Source: Sulfuriferula sp. (GTDB lineage Bacteria; Pseudomonadota; Gammaproteobacteria; Burkholderiales; Sulfuriferulaceae). Taken from it: 64,000 nucleotides of DNA. Where the stretch lies: the NCBI GenBank assembly GCA_031291235.1, contig JARLJL010000006.1:310001-374000 (forward strand), written 5' to 3'. The position numbers and the translations under genes are program-made. Below the pieces are notes generated by a model that saw nothing but the letters and a program-made list of their open reading frames with translations, made no database searches and was not told the origin of the DNA. Of this stretch, positions 30,622-37,027 are shown one piece after another. How positions within the stretch are numbered: the first letter of the stretch is position 1; the number at the start of each line of letters is the position of its first letter.

Positions 30622-30710
30622 GGCAAACGTTGAAAATATCAGGCCGCCGGAGCGCGGAGGACACTCAACAGCGTAGCTGTTGGGCGGCCCGGTTGACAAA
30701 CGGGTTTGGC
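30622..30710 (-). repeat. attC site of the 115-residue cassette (distal end of the array)
   Basis: 89 bases. Minus-strand R'' GCCAAAC (30704-30710) and R' GTTTGCC (30622-30628). The inner GGGCCGCC / GGCGGCC arms and the small ACAGC/GCTGT hairpin give the folded stem. The gene's TGA stop ends one base before R''. Confidence 0.82.
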
Positions 30711-30711
30711 A

Positions 30712-31059
30712 TCATTGTTTGGCAAACCTTTCAATGAGGTTTTTGCACGCCTCACTAGCAAATGATTTTGCCCATGTTTCCGTTTTCTCAAACTCTGGCT
30801 GCAATCGTAGCAATGCATTTGCGGACCAGAGGGGTTGCGCCATGAGCGGCGGAAGGTGGTCTGTCTCCGACTCGATCACAACAAGGGCCATTATGTCTGG
30901 ATCATTTTCAGATACGCGAATGCTGAAGCGAAGCGAGCACACTTGGATAGCGCCCTCAAAGAAAGACAATTCACCCGCAAGCATTGCGCGACAAAGGGCC
31001 ACGAGGTTTTGGCGCGCAACTTCCTCAGACTCGTTAAGGACTGGAGTATCTGTGTTCAT
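30712..31059 (-). CDS. Integron cassette protein of unknown function (115 residues)
   Basis: A soluble 115-residue protein. It has a helical N-terminus (EVARQNLVALCRAMLAGELSFFEGAIQV), then NDPDIMALVVIESETDHLPP, which recalls small hypothetical proteins often found alone in cassettes and elsewhere; no function is known to me. The ATG at 31059 is four bases from the cassette's R' box; an in-frame TTG overlaps that box and is less likely. It is the last gene of the array, furthest from where an integron promoter would lie. Confidence 0.75.
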   Translation of the reverse strand: MNTDTPVLNESEEVARQNLVALCRAMLAGELSFFEGAIQVCSLRFSIRVSENDPDIMALVVIESETDHLPPLMAQPLWSANALLRLQPEFEKTETWAKSFASEACKNLIERFAKQ

Positions 31060-31062
31060 GAC

Positions 31063-31132
31063 ACCCAACGTTTGAATTGAGCGGACAGCAATAGCGCAGC
31101 TTTTGACGGTCCGCTGGAATGACGGGTTAGGC
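31063..31132 (-). repeat. attC site of the 174-residue cassette
   Basis: 70 bases. Minus-strand R'' GCCTAAC (31126-31132), R' GTTGGGT (31063-31069). Arms AGCGGACC-type and GGTCCGCT-type flank the central hairpin with AGCGCAGCTTTT. Confidence 0.85.
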
Positions 31133-31141
31133 GGCAGGTTA

Positions 31142-31666
31142 TCATTCTTGCCCTCTAGCCTCTAGCCCTGCATGCAATTGCCGCAGATACTCCCGTTCCT
31201 TCTTCCGGTGTTTCCAACTCATAAGTGAGCCATTTGGAAAGAGCATTGCATCGGGGTTGTCGATCTTGATGTAATCGGGAAATGGGTTGGTGTGATCATT
31301 CTGTTTATTCAGCATAATGACCGTGCGATCGGCATTCAAAAAGACCTCGAAAAATTCCTCAAGGCCTATCGGTTCTTCGCGCTCGAACAGCAACCGCGTT
31401 GTATCAATACGGTCGATGATGTGTCCTCGGCAGAGTTGCCGAGGCAATTTGTTTTTATTAAAATCCGCGGTCGCCAAGAGGTCGAGAGCTTCTCTTGTAA
31501 TACCGACGACTCGCCAGCCGTAATTTTCAATGCCCATTATGGCGGTCTGTATTGTCGTAAGCCGTCCACCGTGAAAGTCCTTTGGACAAGCGCGCTTGGC
31601 GTTGAAAAGCGCGACGTACAGCCCATGCAGTGCTTGTCGCAGAATCGAATCGGTTACCAGTCTCAT
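31142..31666 (-). CDS. Integron cassette protein of unknown function (174 residues)
   Basis: A soluble, basic 174-residue protein. Notable conserved-looking stretches are QLCRGHIIDRIDTTRLLFEREEPIGLEEFFEVFLNADRTVIML and the ending PNGSLMSWKHRKKEREYLRQLHAG. A Cys-Arg-Gly-His followed by Arg and Asp could be part of a catalytic or metal site, but I cannot assign a family. The ATG at 31666 (MRLVTDS) is chosen over a TTG that lies inside the R' box. Confidence 0.75.
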   Translation of the reverse strand: MRLVTDSILRQALHGLYVALFNAKRACPKDFHGGRLTTIQTAIMGIENYGWRVVGITREALDLLATADFNKNKLPRQLCRGHIIDRIDTTRLLFEREEPIGLEEFFEVFLNADRTVIMLNKQNDHTNPFPDYIKIDNPDAMLFPNGSLMSWKHRKKEREYLRQLHAGLEARGQE

Positions 31667-31673
31667 GTAGCCG

Positions 31674-31746
31674 CCCAATGTGTGACATAACGGGTGCCGA
31701 AAAAGCGCAGCTTTTTTGGCGTCCCTGTTGATGGATGGGTTAGCGG
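31674..31746 (-). repeat. attC site of the 222-residue cassette
   Basis: 73 bases. Minus-strand R'' CCGCTAAC (31739-31746) and R' ATTGGGC (31673-31679 region), in which the usual first G is A. The inner arms GGGACGCC and GGCACCC pair imperfectly around an AAAAAAGCTGCGCTTTTT hairpin. Confidence 0.83.
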
Positions 31747-31748
31747 TT

Positions 31749-32417
31749 TTATTTCTCGGACCATTTCACGGAAACCATTCGAATTTCTTTGTCGTTGTAC
31801 GCGGTTACCATCGCCGAAACGAGCCTGCCTTGCTGTGACTCACTTATGTGTAGAGTGCTCACAACATATTTGTAGCCAGGACCGAGTTGCTCCATTGCTT
31901 TGGTTTGAGCGAGGTGCCCAGTTTCGCTCTTTAAGCCCATTGGGACAGCTATAGCAAAAACGATCAAAACTAAGCCCCCTAGCGCCAGTGGCACACGGAG
32001 AGAACCGGCTTTCTTCCCGCTTTGCTCCCGTGCAATTAGAACGGGCTTGCGTCTGAGCTCCCTGATAACCCAATAAAGCAGGCCAACCACAAAAGCCCAC
32101 ATTACGACAGCAATAGCAAATGTTGCTGGATAGAGGTGCAGCTGAAGCCAAGTAAGTTCAAGGGGCTGGACGAAGGGATAAACGAAGGGCAAGCCAACAA
32201 GCATTACGACGAAGATCGCAGCCAACCAAGTGACAATTGTTGCGGCGCGCAAGCTACCACGGAGCAGGAAGACGCCTGCGACTACCGAGAAGATGTTGAA
32301 ACTGGATGAATAGGAAATGCCGTTGGCGATGCAGTAGATCATGACGCCAATATCAACGAGGCCGACGATGATCAGGATTTTTCCGACACGCTTAAGGATG
32401 GGTAGATGTTCGTTCAT
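31749..32417 (-). CDS. Integron cassette membrane protein (222 residues)
   Basis: A protein with about five membrane helices (residues roughly 10-32, 38-53, 57-82, 95-117, 143-162), and a C-terminal soluble part of about 55 residues (YKYVVSTLHISESQQGRLVSAMVTAYNDKEIRMVSVKWSEK). The soluble tail looks like a small mixed alpha/beta domain. No function is known. Ribosome site AGGG lies 6 bases before the ATG and downstream of the R' box, so the cassette brings its own translation start. Confidence 0.8.
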   Translation of the reverse strand: MNEHLPILKRVGKILIIVGLVDIGVMIYCIANGISYSSSFNIFSVVAGVFLLRGSLRAATIVTWLAAIFVVMLVGLPFVYPFVQPLELTWLQLHLYPATFAIAVVMWAFVVGLLYWVIRELRRKPVLIAREQSGKKAGSLRVPLALGGLVLIVFAIAVPMGLKSETGHLAQTKAMEQLGPGYKYVVSTLHISESQQGRLVSAMVTAYNDKEIRMVSVKWSEK

Positions 32418-32427
32418 GGGCCCTATA

Positions 32428-32494
32428 CCGCTAACGTGGAGCTAAGGGGCCGCGCGTTTTTGCGCGGTCCCGCTTGAGCGCAGAGCTTTAGAGC
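32428..32494 (-). repeat. attC site of the 114-residue cassette
   Basis: 67 bases, the shortest of the array. Minus-strand R'' GCTCTAAA (32487-32494) and R' GTTAGCGG (32428-32435). Inner arms CAAGCGGGACCGCGC and GCGCGGCCCCTTAG pair with the usual extra unpaired bases, topped by an AAAAAC loop. Confidence 0.83.
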
Positions 32495-32499
32495 GCGCA

Positions 32500-32844
32500 C
32501 TAAAGCTTAGCATATGAGGCGTGAGACTCAACCCACTTTCCCTGTTTTCTTGTTTTCCAGGACGCGGCTTCGGGCATGAAGTCGCAAAGCTCGATATGCA
32601 CGGTTTCTTTTTCTTTCCACTTGGCACCTACATAGCGAAGTTCTAGAACAACGATATCACCGCTCACATTGTCGAAGGTAATTGCATTATCGAGCTTTAC
32701 GACGGCGGCAGGGTTTTGGTTCTGGCCTGGTATGAATTCCGCCACGGTACCTAAGTAATAATCATGCCCGGCTAGCCACTTCGGTTCCATGTCGTATCCG
32801 CCACTTAACCGAATTCTGTCTCCTACTCCAAGTGTGCCGAACAT
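32500..32844 (-). CDS. Integron cassette protein of unknown function (114 residues)
   Basis: A 114-residue, probably beta-rich small protein: GVGDRIRLSGGYDMEPKWLAGHDYYLGTVAEFIPGQNQNPAAVVKLD in the first half resembles an SH3/KOW-like barrel by its turn pattern, which is only an impression. The ATG at 32844 lies 5 bases after the R' box and has no ribosome site. The family is unknown to me. Confidence 0.75.
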   Translation of the reverse strand: MFGTLGVGDRIRLSGGYDMEPKWLAGHDYYLGTVAEFIPGQNQNPAAVVKLDNAITFDNVSGDIVVLELRYVGAKWKEKETVHIELCDFMPEAASWKTRKQGKWVESHASYAKL

Positions 32845-32849
32845 AGAGC

Positions 32850-32928
32850 GCTCTAACGTAGAACTAACCGGCGGCGCTTCAGCGCCGTCCAGCGACCGAA
32901 GGGAGCGTGGTTGAGTGCCTGGTTAGGC
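32850..32928 (-). repeat. attC site of the 127-residue cassette
   Basis: 79 bases. Minus-strand R'' GCCTAAC (32922-32928) and R' GTTAGAGC (32850-32857). The TAA stop of the gene lies inside R''. It is nearly the same as the next site at 33313-33400 in the L boxes and differs in the terminal hairpin, a sign that these two cassettes share an origin. Confidence 0.88.
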
Positions 32929-33306
32929 CTTCGATCCATAGACATCATTCCACACCTCGCTTTGATAAATATCGTGTAGCGATATGTTCTTGCCGTTAAT
33001 TATGTTTCGAGCGCCTTCTCGTACCTGATGCAGTTCGAAATCACTTTTCTCAACAGAGCTTTCAATTACCTGCACGCCATCAAGAACGCACAGCAGTCCA
33101 AAGACACTTCCGTGGACGGCTAGGGTGATTACCTCGCGCACGCGGTCCTTGTCTGACTCAGGGAGCGCGTTATACCACTGCGAGAGTTGCACGATTTTCT
33201 CAGGTGGCTTCCGGCCACTAGGATGCTCAAGCATGGCCTGAGTGCCACAAATAGTAGAGTCGTGAACAGCGACCTTGATTGAAGCGATAAATTCATCAGC
33301 ATCCAT
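32923..33306 (-). CDS. Integron cassette protein of unknown function (127 residues)
   Basis: A mostly helical, acidic 127-residue protein (MDADEFIASIKVAVHDSTICGTQAMLEHPSGRKPPEK at the start, HGSVFGLLCVLDGVQVIESS in the middle). No known domain is recognised. The ATG lies 6 bases after the R' box with no ribosome site in between. The stop codon is part of its attC. Confidence 0.75.
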   Translation of the reverse strand: MDADEFIASIKVAVHDSTICGTQAMLEHPSGRKPPEKIVQLSQWYNALPESDKDRVREVITLAVHGSVFGLLCVLDGVQVIESSVEKSDFELHQVREGARNIINGKNISLHDIYQSEVWNDVYGSKA

Positions 33307-33312
33307 GTTGAA

Positions 33313-33400
33313 GCCTAACGTAGAGCTAACCGACGCTGCGCGGCTTTATCGCGCAGCGTCCAGCGACCAAAGGGAGCGAGGTTGAGTGCCATGTTAGAGC
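33313..33400 (-). repeat. attC site of the SIR2-like cassette
   Basis: 88 bases. Minus-strand R'' GCTCTAAC (33393-33400), R' GTTAGGC (33313-33319), L boxes CTCAACC and GGTTAG, and a strong terminal hairpin GACGCTGCGCG / CGCGCAGCGTC. The TAA stop of the SIR2-like gene lies within R''. Confidence 0.9.
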
Positions 33401-34455
33401 ACAGTCTTTTCATTGGGAGCGAGTGGGTTACCGGTGAAAGATTTGCGCTCTTTGTCATAGAGTTCCTCTTCGGCAATCAACGGAACAACCCATTCCTGAA
33501 GTTCTTTCAGCGTCTTAAAATGAGGGAAACGGTTGTCGTGCCAAGGCTCACACATTAAGCTGGCGGACGCGAACGCGTCGCAGCTTCTACGAGGGTGCGT
33601 GAACAAGTAGCTGCGAAATACGTCCTTAGCTGTCATGTAGTGATGGCTGAAGAAGAAGTCACGCCATGTACTTTCAAGCTCCTTGCGCGATCGTATGTCC
33701 ACTACTTCGACTTCTGCGAATTCCAACGCCTTGTTTTCTTTCCACACCTCCAACATCAATGAACGGGCCTCAACATCCGTTACTGGCGCACTGTAGCCAA
33801 AGATTGTCAGGAAGTAGGCACGGTTGAGTTTTTGACGTAGTACATCCCACTCGGTCTTGATGAATGGATCGTCGTTGTAGTTCTTGCGCTTCACTGGATA
33901 TAGAAGCTTGGATGGTTCCATCGACGTTCCACAGCGGGAACATCTGCGACCATTAACGCCCGCAACCTCGCAATTGGTACAGACAGCCACCTTTACATTG
34001 CCATGAAGAAAAGTGATTCGAGGGCGACGGTCTTTTGTCACGACCTCGTTCCGCATGTAGGCTTGCAGGAGAAATGGATCCCAGTTGAACGTGGCGATTA
34101 TGTCCTTCTCTCTGAGGCTCAGAACGAGGTAGTCGTAGATTGTTGGCACATCCGGCAGGGTGAGCGAACTGAAGAATTCGTATACGCGAGACTCGATAAG
34201 AACCCTGAGGTCGTCGTTCTTTCCAGACGAGGATAGATCGTCATAAAACGCTTCAAAATTTAGCCCAGCAGTTTCGTAGCCCGCGTCTTCTATGACAGAG
34301 CGAAGAGAGAGAACTTCGATCAAGTCTTGCATGGACGGCAAACAAGGCCCCTTTCGGCCCCAATGGAGATAAGCCGCGATGCTAGCTCCTGCACCAAGCA
34401 GTACGACATGCGGTGCAAGATTGACGTTTTTATCCAGGGACGGAAGTGAGGGCAC
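33394..34455 (-). CDS. SIR2-like domain protein in an integron cassette, putative defence NADase
   Basis: A 353-residue protein with a SIR2-like fold: Rossmann loop LLGAGAS (19-25), the NAD-site motif TFNWD (122-126) in place of the sirtuin TQNID, and His151 in FLHGN as the catalytic candidate. A Cys4 zinc ribbon follows (C159, C162, C172, C175). About 140 further residues of no known domain come after it. SIR2-like proteins with this divergent motif are NAD-depleting effectors in several antiphage systems (Thoeris, DSR, SIR2-APAZ, SIR2-HerA); here none of the usual partners is adjacent. The start is GTG, with AAAGG 8 bases upstream. Deacetylase activity cannot be excluded. Confidence 0.82.
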   Translation of the reverse strand: MPSLPSLDKNVNLAPHVVLLGAGASIAAYLHWGRKGPCLPSMQDLIEVLSLRSVIEDAGYETAGLNFEAFYDDLSSSGKNDDLRVLIESRVYEFFSSLTLPDVPTIYDYLVLSLREKDIIATFNWDPFLLQAYMRNEVVTKDRRPRITFLHGNVKVAVCTNCEVAGVNGRRCSRCGTSMEPSKLLYPVKRKNYNDDPFIKTEWDVLRQKLNRAYFLTIFGYSAPVTDVEARSLMLEVWKENKALEFAEVEVVDIRSRKELESTWRDFFFSHHYMTAKDVFRSYLFTHPRRSCDAFASASLMCEPWHDNRFPHFKTLKELQEWVVPLIAEEELYDKERKSFTGNPLAPNEKTVL

Positions 34456-34470
34456 GGTATGCCTTTCTGT

Positions 34471-34582
34471 GCTCTAATGTGTGAAGTAAGGGGCTGGCGA
34501 CATTAGTGGCTCAACCCTCGTTATTGAAAACTATATCATCGAAGAATGCTTTCGCCAGTCCCGCTTGACTGCCGGGTTAGGC
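34471..34582 (-). repeat. attC site of the BrnT-like cassette
   Basis: 112 bases, the longest here. Minus-strand R'' GCCTAAC (34576-34582) and R' ATTAGAGC (34471-34478). The inner arms AGTCAAGCGGGACTGGCGA and TCGCCAGCCCCTTACT pair with single extra bases, as attC stems do, and enclose a large AT-rich terminal section. Confidence 0.8.
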
Positions 34583-34583
34583 G

Positions 34584-34952
34584 TCACGATTTATATCCCA
34601 AGGCTTTGGCGTTCGCACGGTATAGCTCTTCCTCAGTGTCACTCGCTCGCCGAAACGAAATGACGCGGACTGTCTCATCAGGACGCATCGTTGTCACGAA
34701 GAACAACAGGTGCCCATTGTTGTCTAGCATCATGTGGTTATGCCGAATTTCGCCGTTCTCTTCGAAAGGCTCGGTGGTCATGAAGAGGGGACTTGGAATT
34801 GGAAGAACTAAACGTTGCAATAGATACACGGCGCTCTCGAGGGAATAGCCGTGTTTCTTTCGGTTGGCCTCTTCTTTGTTCAGATCGTAGTCGATTCCAG
34901 TGCTGCCAATTACGACGCGAAAGTCAGTTTCAACCCACGGTTGCTGTGTCAT
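34584..34952 (-). CDS. BrnT-like toxin in an integron cassette, no antitoxin alongside
   Basis: A 122-residue protein with the BrnT pattern: YDLNKEEANRKKHGYSLESA near residues 24-43 (BrnT: D..K...N..KHG.SF.EA), then MMLDNNGHLLFFVTTMRPDETVRVISFRRASDTEEELY at the end (BrnT: ...G.LLVVV.T.R....RIIS.R.A...E...Y). BrnT is a ribonuclease-type toxin whose antitoxin BrnA is normally encoded just downstream. Here the attC follows directly after the stop, so no brnA is in the cassette. The ATG at 34952 has GGGGAG at good spacing. It is longer than usual BrnT (about 90) because of an insert near residues 45-70. Confidence 0.75.
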   Translation of the reverse strand: MTQQPWVETDFRVVIGSTGIDYDLNKEEANRKKHGYSLESAVYLLQRLVLPIPSPLFMTTEPFEENGEIRHNHMMLDNNGHLLFFVTTMRPDETVRVISFRRASDTEEELYRANAKALGYKS

Positions 34953-34970
34953 TGGTGCTTCTCCCCTGAC

Positions 34971-35270
34971 GCCCAACGTAAAGTAGACACCCTAAAAAGC
35001 GCCAACAAAAGCACCTCCAAGGTGTATAAACTGGAATTACTTTTCCAACACATTGTTTTTATAGAAAACAAAATTCTACCACACCCCTAATTTTCCCGAA
35101 AAAAACACCACCAACTCAAATTAGATGTTCGTAACATATTACGTGTCCAACATGACAGCATTCGCATTCAATAATCAGGTCTGGAATAAATTAAACGCCA
35201 CATTCCCTCCTATGGCAAGGAGTCATCGGGAAGCGCAGGTAACATCCGGTAGCCCCCCCGCCCAGGTCAG
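34971..35270. other. Proximal end of the cassette array and AT-rich gap
   Basis: An R'-type box, GCCCAAC (34971-34977), marks the 5' edge of the first cassette. The bases to its right do not form an obvious attC, so they could be an attI or the scar of a lost one. The remaining sequence to 35270 is AT-rich and holds no gene, no integrase remnant and no clear promoter. Confidence 0.55.
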
Positions 35271-36101
35271 CTAATTGGTCTGAGCATAAGCCTCGTTCAC
35301 TTCACGCTGACGGCGTCTTTCCGCCCGTGCCTGATATAGACTGGATGCAATGACTACCATGCTCACTACGGCAATGATGATTGCGGCTACGGCATTGATG
35401 GAAGGATTCAGCCCCAGCCGCGCTCGCGAGAAAATCACCAGCGGCAACGTCGTAGAGCCGGGGCCGGAAAGGAATGCAGACAGCACTACGTCGTCGAACG
35501 ACAGGGTAAAAGTCAGCAGCAGAGCCGAAACCAGCGCCGGCGCGATCAGCGGCAGGGTCACCAAGGCAAACACCTGAAACGGTTTGCAGCCGAGATCCAT
35601 GGCGGCTTCCTCGAGCCGGGTGTCGATTTCGCGCAGCCGCGACATGATCACGACCGTTGCATAGGCCGTCCCTACCAGCGCATGCCCCAGCAGTATGGTA
35701 AACATGCCGCGATCGGGGAACCCGGTCCAGCGCTGTACCGAAATCAGCATCAGCAGCAGCGAGAGACCGACGATGACATCCGGCATGACCAAGGGTGCGT
35801 TAGCCATCGAGGCCAGGAAAGTGCGTCCGGTAAACTTGCGATAGCGCACCAGCGCAAATGCGGTAAAGGTGCCGAACACAATCGATATCAACCCGCTCAG
35901 CAACGCCACCTTGAGCGACAGGATCAAGCCGCCCACCAGCTCGCTGTCGTGCACGACTGCCGGGTACCATTTGAGGGTAAATGCCGACCACACAGTTACC
36001 AGCGGCGAGGCGTTGAACGAATACACCACCAGCGTAACGATGGGGATGTACAGAAACACATAGATCATGGTCAGCCAGCTTTTGCCGAAGAGATGCTTCA
36101 T
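35271..36101 (-). CDS. potI: Putrescine/spermidine ABC transporter permease PotI
   Basis: A 276-residue inner-membrane permease with six helices and the ABC-permease coupling loop EEAAMDLGCKPFQVFALVTLPLIAPAL (about residues 162-188). Last gene of the potFGHI operon; its start overlaps potH by ATGA. The start MKHLFGKSWLTMIYVFLYIPIVTLVVYSFNAS is typical of PotC/PotI. Confidence 0.93.
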   Translation of the reverse strand: MKHLFGKSWLTMIYVFLYIPIVTLVVYSFNASPLVTVWSAFTLKWYPAVVHDSELVGGLILSLKVALLSGLISIVFGTFTAFALVRYRKFTGRTFLASMANAPLVMPDVIVGLSLLLMLISVQRWTGFPDRGMFTILLGHALVGTAYATVVIMSRLREIDTRLEEAAMDLGCKPFQVFALVTLPLIAPALVSALLLTFTLSFDDVVLSAFLSGPGSTTLPLVIFSRARLGLNPSINAVAAIIIAVVSMVVIASSLYQARAERRRQREVNEAYAQTN

Positions 36102-37027
36102 GCCTGCTCCTCCGATTTGCTTTCGGCGTTGTATTTATTAAAGATCGTAATCGGCAGCAGAATCAGCAATATCATCACGATGGTCACGGCAGACGCCATG
36201 GGCCAGTCGTTATTGCTGAAAAACTCGTCCCACAGCACACGGCCTATCATCAACGTGTCGGGTCCGCCCAGCAACTCAGGTATCACGTATTCGCCCACTG
36301 CGGGGATGAATACCAGCATCGATCCGGCGATAATGCCGCGCTTCGACAGCGGCACGGTAATCAGCCAGAAAGTTTTCCACGGGCTCGCACCCAGATCCGC
36401 CGCTGCCTCCAGCAAGCGCACGTCGAGCTTCACCAGGTTGGCGTACAGCGGCAGTATCATGAACGGCAGATAGGCGTAGACCATGCCTATCGTCAGCGAA
36501 AACGGCGTATTCATCATCTGCAGCGGCGTATGGATCACACCTAGCGCCATCAGCAGCTGATTGACCAGCCCGTTGCTGACCAGCAGGGTTTTCCAGGCGT
36601 AAATGCGCAGCAGGAACGATGTCCAGAACGGCAACATCACCAGCATCACCAGCATGGGGCGCAAATGCGCTTGCGCCCGCGCCATGAAATAGGCAAACGG
36701 ATAGCCGAGCGCCAGACACCAGAGCGTGGTAATCGCCGCAAATTTCAGCGATGACAGATAAGTATCGAAATACAGCGGATCCTGGCCAAAGTACAAGTAG
36801 TTGCCCAGATTGATTTTAATGGTCAGCGCATCGTCGGCCCATTTCCATATGCTGGCGACCGAGGCGATTTCCATTTCCGAGAAACTGAAATTCAGCACGA
36901 TCAGCAATGGCACGGCCGAGAGCACGAACAACCACAGCATCGGCACCAGAATAACGGCGTTACGCCCGCGAAAAACGCTGCGGAACCGGGATATCAGTCT
37001 GGCAAGCATGTGCTTCGGCTCCCTCAT
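36098..37027 (-). CDS. potH: Putrescine/spermidine ABC transporter permease PotH
   Basis: A 309-residue permease partner of PotI, with six helices and the coupling loop LEAAADLGASPWKTFWLITVPLSKRG. It overlaps both potG and potI by ATGA. The characteristic PAVGEYVIPELLGGPDTLMIGRVLWDEFF near residue 250 is that of PotB/PotH. Confidence 0.93.
   Translation of the reverse strand: MREPKHMLARLISRFRSVFRGRNAVILVPMLWLFVLSAVPLLIVLNFSFSEMEIASVASIWKWADDALTIKINLGNYLYFGQDPLYFDTYLSSLKFAAITTLWCLALGYPFAYFMARAQAHLRPMLVMLVMLPFWTSFLLRIYAWKTLLVSNGLVNQLLMALGVIHTPLQMMNTPFSLTIGMVYAYLPFMILPLYANLVKLDVRLLEAAADLGASPWKTFWLITVPLSKRGIIAGSMLVFIPAVGEYVIPELLGGPDTLMIGRVLWDEFFSNNDWPMASAVTIVMILLILLPITIFNKYNAESKSEEQA

Larger units (their letters stand above)
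30622..34977 (-). mobile_element. Array of seven integron gene cassettes without an integrase (CALIN)
   Basis: Seven genes on one strand, one per unit, are each followed by a 67-112 base imperfect palindrome bounded by RYYYAAC and GTTRRRY-type boxes, i.e. attC sites. The boundary boxes at the two ends of each cassette pair with one another, as expected for units that were once circles. Base composition is lower in GC than the flanks. A last R'-type box, GCCCAAC (34971-34977, plus strand), lies just before the first cassette. No intI was found within the window, so the array is either a CALIN or continues beyond an interruption. Confidence 0.88.

Noticed and set aside
30596-35270. Possible integrase gene for the cassette array
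   Set aside because: All six frames were read over the array and its borders; no tyrosine-recombinase motif was found.
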